This document shows positions 35,431-47,390 of a stretch of 64,000 bases of DNA, piece after piece; the first letter of the stretch is position 1; each line of letters begins with the position of its first letter. Source of the stretch: Reticulitermes speratus (taxonomy: Eukaryota; Arthropoda; Insecta; Blattodea; Rhinotermitidae); contig JAJKFL010000012.1 of the NCBI GenBank assembly GCA_021186555.1, forward strand, positions 868,001-932,000. Direction: 5' to 3'. The notes below the pieces were generated by a model that saw only the letters and a list, made by a program, of their open reading frames with translations, made no database searches and was not told the DNA's origin. Made by a program: the position numbers and the translations under genes.

Positions 35431-36352
35431 CTTGGGTGAGGACACGTTGTTGGGTGAGGACACGTTGTTGGGTGAGGACACGTTGTTGGGTGAGGACACG
35501 TGTCTTGGGTGAGGACACGTTGTTGGGTGAGGACACATTGTTTGGTGAGAACACGTTGTTTGGTGAGAACACGTTGTTGGGTGAGAACACGTTGTTGGGT
35601 GAGAACACGTTGTTGGGTGAGAACACGTTGTTGGGTGAGAACACGTTGTTGGGTGAGGACACGTTGTTGGGTGAGGACACGTTGTTGGGTGAGGACACGT
35701 TGTTGGGTGAGGACACATTGTTGGGTGAGGACACATTGTTGGGTGAGGACACGTTGTTGGGTGAGGACACGTTGTTGGGTGAGGACACGTTGTTGGGTGA
35801 GGACACGTTATTGGGTGAGGACACGTTGTTGGGTGAGGACACGTTGTTGGGTGAGGACACATTGTTGGGTGAGGACACATTGTTGGGTGTGGACACGTTG
35901 TTGGGTAAGGACACGTTGTTGAGTGAGGACACGTTGTTGGGTGAGGACACGTTATTGGGTGAGGACACGTTGTTGGGTGAGGACACGTTGTTGGGTGAGG
36001 ACACATTGTTGGGTGAGGACACGTTGTTGGGTGAGGACACGTTGTTGGGTGAGGACACGTTATTGGGTGAGGACACGTTGTTGGGTGAGGACACGTTGTT
36101 GGGTGAGGACACATTGTTGGGTGAGGACACATTGTTGGGTGAGGACACGTTGTTGGGTGAGGACACGTTGTTGGGTGAGGACACGTTATTGGGTGAGGAC
36201 ACGTTGTTGGGTGAGAACACGTTGTTGGGTGAGGACACATTGTTGGGTGAGGACACATTGTTGGGTGAGGACACGTTGTTGGGTGAGGACACGTTGTTGG
36301 GTGAGGACACGTTATTGGGTGAGGACACGTTGTTGGGTGAGGACACATTGTT
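35431..36352. repeat. 18-bp minisatellite with 126-bp higher-order repeat
   Basis: About 51 copies of GTTGTTGGGTGAGGACAC. Marker variants (ACGTTATTGGG, ACATTGTTGGG) recur in a fixed order, giving a seven-unit, 126-bp higher-order period clearly seen at 36059, 36185 and 36311. Open frames over it (Leu-Gly-Glu-Asp-Thr-Leu on plus, Ser-Pro-Asn-Asn-Val-Ser on minus, about 315 residues each) are repeat artefacts. Confidence 0.95.
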
Positions 36353-39322
36353 AAAAAGACAGCGAGACTTGTAATGATAATATTAAAGTTGATATTAAGG
36401 CAATAAGTTGCAGGATATTAAATGGATAGAGCTAGTTTGGAATGGTGTGCACTATTGTGCATTGTTATTATGCTGGCTTTATATTTGACAAAAGGACGCC
36501 ATACAGAAAGACTGTCTTCGTTACTTTAATGGAATTTTATATTGGTAATTGTTTGTGAATTTCACAAAGAACGCCAAGACAATAAAAAGTTTAATAAGAT
36601 TATATGGGAGGTCATGTTGCTAACTGTGAAGAACCTCAAAGGAAAACCAAACACCCTGTAGAGTGCCTGTTGTCTTTAACATTACATGTTCGTAATTGTT
36701 ACTGAAGAAGGTAACGTCAAAACAACGAATGACAGGGCCCTAAAGGGGGGAAGGGCTGTGTATGTGTGTGAATACTTTATGAAACATTCGAACGGCTACT
36801 GCTGCTGAGACAGGCCACGACAAAATACTTCGCAACAAAAAACGCCACACTAAGAGCTGCATTCATTGAAGTTTAACGAAAGTAAATCTAATAACTGACA
36901 CTGGAGGAAAACGGGAGTAAATCAGTACAAGACAGACGGAGTGTGAGGTGTAGTTGCACAGTTTAGTGCTTTGTTGCTGCTGAATATCGTGACAGCAAAA
37001 CGGCCACGTTAGAAGGCTGTGATTATTAACTGTGATGAAGTATTGTATTGTTATTGTTGGTGTCGATAATAGAAGGCGATTGATGGTCACTCTGTGTCCA
37101 TTATCATTTGTTGAAACGTACTGTGGGCATTGTTACAGAAAGTGATGGTAACAGTTCAGGATAAGGGCAAGGACCTTATAGGAGGGATATTCTGATAATG
37201 TTGTAATGCGTGATCCTTACTGAATGAGATGAGGACAGACAGGAGGACAACTGAATACTCGGTACAGTGAAGTTCCGTTCATAAACATTTGACATACGTT
37301 CTTGTTAATTTCTACGAAAAAAAACCAACAAAGAAGCCCTTGTGAGGAAGTTTATTCATTCACATTTTATAAACTGTCATATTCCTTATGTTATTAACGA
37401 AAATTTGGGTTAAAATTCGTGTTTAAAATTAGTATGAACCGACCTGTTGGTCATTTGTGGCCACCGCTTGAAATGTTAAATTCAGATTAACGTTTATTGC
37501 CACAAATATTAACGGGTTCGGAGATCGTTACACGGCGTCATGTAAAAACCAGAGTTTATAATGTTAAAGTTTAAAGTACATTGGAATGTATATATATATA
37601 TGTATATATATGTATTACATTTGGCAGTTCAAATGCACAGCGCTGTTACAGTAAACAATACAGGTCAAAGTGTGTCACGCACAAAACATTGTCTTTACCA
37701 AATATTTTGAAACGTTTCTTTGCTCGGAATTTAAAATCACCATATCTGAAATGTACAGACCAGTTAAAAGATAATTTGTTTTGATACCCGCCTACTACAG
37801 TCCGAGCCAAAATGGTGTAACTGAAAGCCACTTTCCAGAAATTACTACGTATTAGTAAGGAAAATCAAAATAAACTCGTATTCACGTAATTCCTGCACGT
37901 GAAAGTTTTTGAGAAGGGGAATTCAAATAACTTATTTGTCCTAAACTTAATGCCAATGGGCACATATGAACGTACAAACTGTGTTAGTTAGTGTTTGCCG
38001 GCCATGCACAAGGATAGACGTAAACCTACAAGCAGAATACTAAAGAACAGTTACTTCTGTTAGTGTTACAGTAGGTTAGTCGTGTAGAAATACTAGAAAT
38101 TTGTACGATCATATGTGGTAATTGCCATTAAATACATTATATAAAACTATGACGTCATTTTTGGTTGTGAAAATCAGGATACAACATGGCAGTAGACCGA
38201 AATAAAAAACTAAATGATTTTTACGCTGTTAAAAAGGGCTAAATGTGTTTTGAACTTATCAAAATGATTCTATAGTGGCACTGCTTGGGTATAAATAACA
38301 GTGTGGACAGATTTATAGTTTTAAATATTCCTGGGATACTTTCGTACAAAATATTTGACCTACGACGATTTCTCTTCGCGTAACATTAAATTTCTAACAT
38401 ATATTTACCGTACTGGCATTCACGTATACGGGTGAAAAAACTTAATAGGACATAAATTGTTTGGAAGCAAAGAGCGCTGGCCCTCTTTACTTGTACTGCA
38501 TCGAGTCGTTGCCTCACACGGGAGGACACATGCATGGCGTTACTTTGGTTAAACTTGCATCGACTGCTCTTATCAAGCAAGTTGCTTTGAAAAGTTTTGG
38601 GCAACGAAGACTTCAGACTTTAAAAAGAACCACGTTCTTTGACGTATTGGCTTCATCTATTTAAGGACGCTAAACGAAGCACATGTTATTTAATGTCAGG
38701 CCACGATCATTTCCGTTCTGTTTACCGGAAGAAACCAAACAGAAGCAAATAAATTAAAAGAGCAACAATAAATTGGAATGACGAAAGATTGGGGTTGTCC
38801 TGAATGTAGCTATGTTACGAAGGCAGAAGTATGTGAATGAACGTACTGTGAGTTGTGTGCTGTGCGGGTTGGGGGGAGGTAATGTGACGGACAGACAGGC
38901 AGGCAGACAGACTGAGGTTGCATGAGAACAGGTCCTTAATGAAACGTGTGGAAGGTGCATGGATGGAGTGATAAGACGACTGGACTAGGAATTGCATGAT
39001 TTATGCTGCTCCGCAAATATCGGTAGGCGAGTTGGCTGCAGGTGTTTGAGAGGGGCGGAACAAGTAGCTAGCATCGGAGGGGAGAGAGATGCACAGGTGT
39101 TCTTTGTACAGAAATTTGAAACAGGCCATGTGGTAGACTTAAGACACAGACGAGAGAATACTACAGTAGACCTGAAAATAAGTATCATAGGCAGACAAAA
39201 CTGGGGGAAAAAATATTAGATCATTTCGTAAAACACGCAGCTAGTAAAACAATTGTCAGTTGAGTGAATAATGATAAATTATTAATATTATCAACAACAC
39301 ATATTGACACTGCAGGAGAAAC
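36353..39322. other. Long intergenic stretch, nothing firm
   Basis: A TA/TG microsatellite lies at 37589-37613 and a CAGACAGGCAGG tract at about 38893-38910. Around 36690-36720 a weak CTGAAGA...AAAAC arrangement recalls the hammerhead-like motifs but lacks a proper stem. No coding region is supported. Confidence 0.4.
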
Positions 39323-39776
39323 TGGAAATAGTGTGTTGATAGCAGGAGCAGACAAATAGTGTGTTGATAGCAGGAGCAGACAAATAGTGTGTTGATAGCA
39401 GGAGCAGACAAATAGTGTGTTGATAGCAGGAGCAGACAAATAGTGTGTTGATAGCAGGAGCAGACAAATAGTGTGTTGATAGCAGGAGCAGACAAATAGT
39501 GTGTTGATAGCAGGAGCAGACAAATAGTGTGTTGATAGCAGGAGCAGACAAATAGTGTGTTGATAGCAGGAGCAGACAAATAGTGTGTTGATAGCAGGAG
39601 CAGACAAATAGTGTGTTGATAGCAGGAGCAGACAAATAGTGTGTTGATAGCAGGAGCAGACAAATAGTGTGTTGATAGCAGGAGCAGACAAATAGTATGT
39701 TGAAAGCAGGAGCAGACAAATAGTGTGTTGATAGCAGGAGCAGACAAATAGTGTGTTGATAGCAGGAGCAGACAAA
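39323..39776. repeat. 28-bp minisatellite, about 16 copies
   Basis: The unit GTGTGTTGATAGCAGGAGCA plus GACAAATA repeats every 28 bp with almost no variation (one copy has TATGTTGAAAG). Because 28 is not divisible by three, all minus-strand frames stay open for 140-184 codons; these are artefacts. Confidence 0.95.
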
Positions 39777-40880
39777 ACACTTAAACGCGAGCAGTAAGAA
39801 AGAATATGCTTAACTGACCTCCAACATAATTATATGTTTGTTTTGGAGTGCCGGTAATAGATCGTGGAATGGAGAATTACGTGTATAGGACGAGCGGCTG
39901 GGAAAGGACAGTGTCGTGGCTGATTCAAGGTAACAGAAGCGCGAAGATAAGCTGCTTAGAATACCTAGGTGTAGTTGGGAGGATAATATTAAGATGTATT
40001 TTAAACTAGACTGCTTGGGTATGTATTGGATTGATCTGGACCAGTAGCTGGCTCTTCTGACGCAGGAATGAAACTTTGTGATCAATAAAATGACAATTCG
40101 ACAAGCTGAGACACTATTAGCTGCTGAGGAAGCACTCCGCCTCATCGAATTAGGTTAATGAAGAACAGAATATTTAATAAATATGTCGCCAACTAAACTG
40201 CGTTACCAGCATAATACAGAATTGAAATATGGATCGTAAATAAGACACAGTGGTGAAGACAAGTGTCAGATTGAACGTGGATTGTAAGACCGCAGCTAGT
40301 CAAACGGACTTCAAGTTGAAGATGTGACACAGTTGTTAGCATCAGTGGTAATACTGTTAAAACAGCACTGCAGGAGAAACTGGAAAGGCACACAGAGTAC
40401 GTGACAGAGCAACGCAATGCATACACTTGACGTAGCACTTCTGCAGATATGAAGCTTTCTCATTTTGCAAAGACAGTAACAGGCCAAATTTTGGGAAATG
40501 TGGTATAAACAGACGATTGCTGTAAGAAAACACGATTGGATGGGCAAAGAAAGACTGTCGTGGCTGATTCAAAGGTATAAGTGTATAAAAGGACGAAAAT
40601 AAGAAGATTGTAAGATCAGGGTTTAGATGAGAGAACGTTAAAGTGGGTCTTGAAGGAATAGGACTGAATGTGCATTGAATTTCGTCTGACTCAGTACTAT
40701 TGTAGATAAGCTGTGCGGTCTTCTAATACAGAAACGAATCTTCGGGTTCTATAAAATGCTGGGAATTTCTTGACTAACTGAAGGTGCATTAGCTTCTGAA
40801 AGACAACTGTGCTGCGTCACGTTACAAGGCTTCACTGTGCAGACGTAAATATAATCTCATTTACACCGTTAAGAAAAGTG
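39777..40880. repeat. Old tandem duplication flanking the 28-bp array
   Basis: Two diverged copies are visible. CACTGCAGGAGAAACTGGAAA occurs at 39309 and 40367, GTGTCGTGGCTGATTCAA at 39910 and 40555, and a block with ATAAAATG and TTAGCT-CTGA at 40085-40130 and 40750-40800. The second copy lacks the 28-bp minisatellite, so that array expanded after the duplication. Confidence 0.55.
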
Positions 40881-41437
40881 TGTTCTTTCCTGCGACGATT
40901 TTCGTGAAACTCAGAACAGTCTAGCAGCGTTATTTTCTGATGTCTTGTACCGGAAGTGAGCCAAATCGGAGAATAAATGTGGGGAGTGGGACAGAAATTA
41001 TTTTACGCACTTAAGTACATTATGGCTTTCGTGGGCCGATTTGAATGAATCTCACAACCAGTGAGTACATTTTTGTGGACTTATTCTTAGCGAATTTTTA
41101 AACCAAGTCGGATAGAAGGTGTAGAAAATACTGGCAACTTTTCATTTATGCCGTAGTGGAGCATGGTTTTAACTGTATCGATTTTCACGAAACTTCAAAA
41201 CTGCGGAGGCTATCATCTGTAAAACTTCTGTAACTACCGAATTTTAACCACATCAGTTGAAGAACGTGTAAAATTACTGACTCAAATCCGTTTACGCCCA
41301 CAAGAAACGTACGACCGTCAATGAGCAGATTTTCACGAAACTAACGTTTATGTGATTTTTTTATGAAGGCCTTGTATAGCAGATTTTATGAAAACAGCTA
41401 AATTGTTTATTCGCTCATATTCAATCACATGTATTTG
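40881..41437. repeat. Diverged tandem repeat, period about 143 bp
   Basis: A landmark GATTTTCACGAAACT or close variant recurs at about 40896, 41037, 41179 and 41328, with alignable but much-changed sequence between. It ends in TTTGGACGGACAGACG, from which the next minisatellite grew. Confidence 0.5.
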
Positions 41438-41951
41438 GACGGACAGACGTACTGACTTACAGACGTACTGACGGACAGACGTACTGACGGACAGACGTAC
41501 TGACGGACAGACGTACTGACTTACAGACGTACTGACGGACAGACGTACTGACTTACAGACGTACTGATTTACAGACGTACTGACGGACAGACGTACTGAC
41601 GGACAGACGTACTGACTTACAGACGTACTGACGGACAGACGTACTGACTTACAGACGTACTGACTTACAGACGTACTGACGGACAGACGTACTGACGGAC
41701 AGACGTACTGACGGACAGACGTACTGACTTACAGACGTACTGACTTACAGACGTACTGACGGACAGACGTACTGACGGACAGACGTACTGACGGACAGAC
41801 GTACTGACTTACAGACGTACTGACTTACAGACGTACTGACGGACAGACGTACTGACGGACAGACGTACTGACGGACAGACGTACTGACGGACAGACGTAC
41901 TGACTTACAGACGTACTGACGGACAGACGTACTGACTTACAGACGTACTGA
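41438..41951. repeat. 16-bp minisatellite with two alternating unit types
   Basis: About 32 units of AGACGTACTGAC followed by either GGAC or TTAC. The two types follow partly repeated orders (for example GGG-TT-GGG-TT), a sign of multi-unit duplications. Confidence 0.95.
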
Positions 41952-42559
41952 CATGGTCTGCAAAACCTTCTTTTCTATTTCGCAAAAAACGGTACAAAAA
42001 GGGATGGCTGCGTTTTGTTACTCCTGACAACCTGTCGATATGGCAGTTAGCTGCGTCTACATTAACCTGTTACTAACGTGTTCAATTACTTTCTATAAAT
42101 AAACGCCACGTGTCAGACCTACCTTCAGCGAACAAATCTTTCAGCTTTATTTAAAACACTGTTGGCAGTAGCAGCAGCTTCGTGCCTGATGTCAATGTCT
42201 TTATGCCTCTAATATGTGACAAATATACTTAGAAATGCTTGTTATTCATCCTTTTATCCTAATGCCAACAGATAGAGTTTTATTGTTATTTTAGAACAGA
42301 AAATTCAATTCAGGATATCTACAAATAAATATTGAATTATCTCCTTATACCCATTATAACTGTTCACTTGAAAATTAACACCTGCGGTGTTTGAAGTTAA
42401 GAAATGAATTTATGGCTTATTAATAGTAAATAATGGCTGGAATACGGCACAAGTTTCTGAATGATAATATCCAAGACAGAAATGGCTACGACGTTACAAA
42501 GAATGCACTGGGTTCTATTGTGTAACTCATAAGTAAAAATTAATAAGCTTTAGTTGCCA
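41952..42559. other. Intergenic sequence, nothing recognised
   Basis: AT-rich, no features. Confidence 0.4.
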
Positions 42560-43740
42560 ATAATCTTACCTCTAAATTTGTGAAAAAAATTGGAAAAACA
42601 AATAATTATGAACTTCATAAAACATCTTAATTATTAATGTAAAAAATTATAATCCGAAATGCTTTAATATTCATTTCGGCGATATGAACCTTGAAAATCC
42701 GGAGGCGCCTACCAATATTTGTAATGAAAATATCATGTTACTGAATACGTAAGTAAATAGTGCAAGTTATGTGGGAGTTGGTATGATTTGTCAGAAAAAA
42801 AGGTAGCTTTTACCTGCAGTATAATTCTTCCTTTTATAAAGCCTCAAGTATGCCACAGTATTGCGTAACTGTAAAGGCAGCCGAACTGCCTGCGAGTTTT
42901 ACAGCTCATTCTTCGTATTTGGTCAACACGAAACTTACCTTGGAACTACGATAACGAAACTTGGAAAATTATTAATGAACTTAATGCAATATTTTAACTG
43001 TTAAAGCAGTGTGACGAGCAGGACTGCTGTGTGGGTGCAGAGCAACACGAGAATCCAAGATGTCTACAAGCTTCTGCATGAGATGCCAATATGGCTATGA
43101 ACTGCAAAAACCAGTGTGTTTATTTCCGGTTAACAAAATCTTAACTCTGGAATTCAGATTATAATGTTCAGAAAATTATTATGAACTTAATAAAACGTTG
43201 TAACTCTTGATGTGCAATATTACAGGTTAAATAATCGTTAATATTTATATGGGCGCCAAGTAACTGTAAATCCAAGATGACTACCAGCGTTTGCATGAGG
43301 CGCCAAAAATGTCTATGAACTGTACATGACATTCATCTTATTTCTAATCACGAACAGAATTACCTCTGGAATTATGATAATAACGGTGGAAAATTATTGT
43401 TAATTTAATAAAATATTATAACTGCTAATGTACAATAATATAATTCAAATTATGGTAGTAATTATATGGGCGCCAAAAAAAGTGGAAATCCAAGACGTCT
43501 ACGAGGGTTTGAGGCTTTACATGAGGCGCCAAATATGCCTATGAATTTCATAACCCAGTCTACAGATTCCTATTCACCAACATTACCTCTGGATTTATGA
43601 TAATACACTTTAGAAAATTATTGTGATATTAATAAAATATTGTAACCACGAATTCGTAATATTATAATCCAGGTAAATATAATATTTACACGGACGCCAA
43701 GAAACTGTAAATCCAAGATTGCTACAAACGTTTCTATATT
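42560..43740. repeat. Ancient tandem repeat, period about 205-225 bp
   Basis: Four to five strongly diverged units share the ordered landmarks TTACCTCTGGAATTATGATAAT (about 42937, 43143, 43361, 43584, with a weaker one at 42568), GAAAATTATT-ATGAACTTAATAAAA, ATGGGCGCCAA, AAATCCAAGATG-CTAC and TGCATGAGGCGCCAA. A non-repeated insert separates the first two. It is easily missed because identity is low. Confidence 0.6.
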
Positions 43741-46740
43741 AATTTATAAGTTTTTAGTTTTATAAAATACATTTCCACGCTGCCACAGATGCGATACGAT
43801 TGTTATATTTCACGAATAAATATTTATTAATTTTTAAATAAGAATTTTGTTTAGAATACCCCAAATGTGCACTTGTATTTTCTAAATATAAAAGGCGCAA
43901 AAATGATTACGAACTTTGCATATCGTTCTTCGTGCTAATTAACAGTTATTTTAAATATAAACACAAATTAATTAAAATCAAATCATATATACTTGCAAAT
44001 CGCATATTCAACACAACTTACTGTAACTAAATTTGTCAAGCGCCCTATATATACTTCTAGTCGTGCAAAATGCTGGGCAGGCAAGCAGGTACGCGTCCAC
44101 TAACGACGGCTTCCAGCAACTCTCTGATATCACTCCATCAGCAACCACGTAACCACAGATATCTGCACACGATGCGACAAACGAGTTCAAATGATGGCGA
44201 TTCGTTGTGATTGGGCCAGAAGTTCACGTGGCTTCCGACTTCGTGCGACATCTGTTATGATTAATAGGAGATAATGTAGTTGTCGTTCTTGACAAGTTTT
44301 AACTTGACGACGGTAAGATGTCGCGATTGCATGCTTCCAATACCCCTACTTCAGTCTCACCCCCCTGACAGCCAACGTGCAACAACAAGTTGCTGCGTTG
44401 TGATTGGCTTAGACAGCTGTCATCCAGGGATCACGTGACTTACTATCACAGGTTATAGGTGGCGTCCACACTGCCCGAAGTTGGTACTAACATACGTTTA
44501 ATACGACGGCACGTCAGTCGGTAAAAAAACTAACTGCTATTCCACCTTTATATAGTCTCATCCCCTCAAAGTATTGAGCTAATAGACAAATATGTAATTG
44601 GCAAATTCGTTCTCCTGGCATATTGTGTTCCATCACTGAGTGTTTCGTGACCAATGTTTCACCTTCAAGGGTCAGACGGCCGATGAAGAATTCTTCGCCG
44701 GACATCTGACTTGCAGATGAGGCCACTGTGATCTTCAAATGGGCAACAAACACTCAGTGACGGAGCACAATATTCCTGAAGAATGAAGATATCAACTGCA
44801 TTGCTTTTAAAACCTGAAAACTCAAACAAGAACTCCTGACATTTCAAAGCAACTTGTAAGTCTGCTGGATTAAATGTATCAGGACTGGCTTCACAAGTTT
44901 TATTGCACTTGTGTCAGTAAGATTATCACAATGTCACAGTTCCTGTAAAGAAATTAGAAGTACAAGGATCCATTTACAGCAATCCAACCCCCCCCCCCCC
45001 CTCCATTATAGAAATGTACTGGACTATGTAAACTGCATGATATGGAAACATTTAATATTTATACTGTTTATATTAATTATTAATAAATACAGCTTAGCAA
45101 TTATTTGCTCTGTACAGTTCCTACAGTTTAGATATTTATCAATTAGTAAGACCAACAATTATGTGTTCAGTAACTCATCTATACAATTTCAGTTGCATCA
45201 GATACTTGATGTACAATTTAGAGAAATTATGTTACAAATTTCACTTTGTTTTACCTACATTTATGGCCAACTTGTTACAAGTAAACTAGTTAAGCAAGTG
45301 CCACAGTTGCACTTCACACTGTTTGCTATCTCTAGCGGTTTATTTGCACCCTCTAAGGACGTACTTTGGACCGCAGTACGTGTTTTGTAAGTTTCTTAGT
45401 CAGTAATAATAGCACAATCAATGTGCAAACTTGTTGAGGTGAGGGTGACATTAGTGCCACTTAATGTAAGGTTCTGAAGTGACGTACGGTGAAAACCTTT
45501 TAAAAATATATAACTTTGTTTATATGGCAACCTTCTTGCAGAATGTAAAATAACAACACAGTGACACTGTGAAAAGTTTTTTAGCTTCCAGTTTCATGGA
45601 GGTAACTAACAAACCATAGGAGCTAGGCACATGAAATTCTGTAGACAGATACATTTAAAAAATACCTACACAATACGTAAGAAATATCTTTGTAAGTCAA
45701 CAACTATAAAAACGGTGACAATAAAAATCTCTGACGTTATGACTCATAAATTTAATGTATACAGAAGTTGTACTTAAGTAGCACGGTCTTCGCAAAAATA
45801 AAGTAAATACAACAATACTAACAGATACACAGAAACAGGAATATAGCTTAATAATAAGAAACATCAAGACTCATACAGTCCACGGTAGGTGACTTAGGTT
45901 TACACAGCAGCACTGTCGAGAAGTCTTCTGGAATGCTACAGCATGTCACTGGGTGAATAGTTACCAGTGTGTCATAGGATCGCAATACCTTCGTCTACAA
46001 GGTCAAGTACTCTTCTTTGGCTGCTTGACCTCTAAGGTGAAGGCAGTATGATGCTTTGATAAGTCAGGAACCATTTACCAAATAACACAGCATAATATCA
46101 CAGAAGACTTGAATCTTTAGTCAAAGATGGCTTTAATATGCTAGGGATGTAGCCAAGGTGTAAGTGACAAGGAAGTCATACAGACTTGTGATGACAGAAC
46201 TGCCTGCAAAACTTCTGCCTGGAAGAACACGAGGTAAATGAAAGAATAATATCTTTGTGGCTCAGGACTGTATTCTGAGGTGGGCTTCTGTATTTGTGGC
46301 GTTGAACCACAGGATACTGCTACCACATGGTTAGTTACAGGAGGTACAGCCACATTTTATTTAATCTTGTCAACCGTCAGAAATGCAGAACTTCACTGTG
46401 TGAGCATATAAAAATGGATTATGAAGATGCAACGGTGCAAGCAACAACAGCTGTTCACATTTCTAGTAGTGTAACCTGACCTTACACTCCTCCCAGTCAC
46501 GTATCCTGAGGCCAAGGGGCACAACTTCATTGTCTTCAGTCTCAAGATGTCAACCAAGGCTCATGAACCAAATACCAGGGACATTATGGAAGTATTCCTG
46601 CTGTAACAATACCTGTCAATGGACACTGGACTCTGGATGACACAGATGTGCACTTCTTTCTGCAGCACAAATGGCAGTCCCTCGAGTTCCACTATTCTCT
46701 GTGGCTGTGGTCACAACAAGTGCAGGCTACTGTGGGTCAC
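43741..46740. other. Long intergenic stretch with weak promoter-like and repeat signals
   Basis: GTTGTGATTGG (inverted CCAAT box) occurs at 44206 and 44398, each followed by CACGTG (44225, 44431). A TATATAAAGG box is on the minus strand at about 44548-44557. A C14 tract lies at 44988-45001. Diverged relatives of the 151-bp satellite unit are at about 45905-45985 (minus) and 46065-46110 (plus). A 159-codon frame at 44911-45390 is AT-driven and shows no domain. Confidence 0.4.
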
Positions 46741-46763
46741 CAGCGGTCTCACTGGTGTACTGA

Positions 46764-47390
46764 TGTTATAATTTGATAACACATCAGCGCATTCATACTG
46801 GTGAGAAACCCTTTAAATGTGAATTTTGCAAGAAGTCTTTCTCTCAGGATGGTATTCTTATAAGACATCGGCGGATTCACACTGGTGAAAAACCTTTCCA
46901 ATGTGAATTTTGCAAGAAGTCTTTCTCTCAGCATATTTTTCTTGTAACACACCGGCGGATTCACACTGGTGAGAAACCTTTCAAATGTGAATTTTGCGAT
47001 AAATCTTTCTCACACAGTACGACTCTGGTACGTCATCAGCGGATTCACACTGGTGAGAAATCCTTTAAATGTGAATTTTGCAAGAAGTCTTTCTCTCAGG
47101 ATGGTATTCTTATAAGACATCGGCAGATTCACACTGGTGAAAAACCTTTCCAATGTGAATTTTGCAAGAAGTCTTTCTCTCAGCATATTCTTCTTGTAAC
47201 ACACCGGCGGATTCACACTGGTGAGAAACCTTTCAAATGTGAATTTTGCCATAAATCTTTCTCACACCGTACGACTCTGGTACGTCATCAGCGGATTCAC
47301 ACTGGCGAGAAGCCTTACAGATGTGAAATTTGTAATAAGTGTTTCACACAAAGTAGCTCTCTGAATAAACACCGTCGTATTCAACATTGA
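46764..47390 (+). CDS. C2H2 zinc-finger array, exon or truncated gene
   Basis: Seven complete classical fingers (CX2CX12HX3H, the last HX4H) joined by TGEKPF/Y linkers follow a partial finger ending HQRIHTGEK. Such proteins are nuclear DNA-binding factors. Fingers 1-3 and 4-6 are near-identical, a recent duplication of a 252-bp three-finger block. The linker between them is TGEKSF, a Pro-to-Ser change. The frame is closed upstream by TGA at 46761 and has no ATG before the fingers, so either an upstream exon is spliced in or this is a truncated copy. Just upstream, GGTCACCAGCGGTCTCAC looks like a damaged H-Q-R-x-H finger end in another frame, favouring decay. The stop TGA is at 47388-47390. 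No effector domain (ZAD, KRAB, BTB) is visible. Confidence 0.8.
   Translation, partial: CYNLITHQRIHTGEKPFKCEFCKKSFSQDGILIRHRRIHTGEKPFQCEFCKKSFSQHIFLVTHRRIHTGEKPFKCEFCDKSFSHSTTLVRHQRIHTGEKSFKCEFCKKSFSQDGILIRHRQIHTGEKPFQCEFCKKSFSQHILLVTHRRIHTGEKPFKCEFCHKSFSHRTTLVRHQRIHTGEKPYRCEICNKCFTQSSSLNKHRRIQH

Noticed and set aside
35399..36374. Leu-Gly-Glu-Asp-Thr and Ser-Pro-Asn-Asn-Val repeat proteins
   Set aside because: Opposite-strand readings of one 18-bp minisatellite with no signal peptide or unique domain.
36685..36725. Further hammerhead-like motif (CTGAAGA...AAAAC)
   Set aside because: No GC stem II, no GAAA and no cleavage triplet.
44911..45390. 159-residue frame
   Set aside because: AT-rich composition gives a Leu/Ile/Phe-rich peptide with no motif; no splice or start context stands out.
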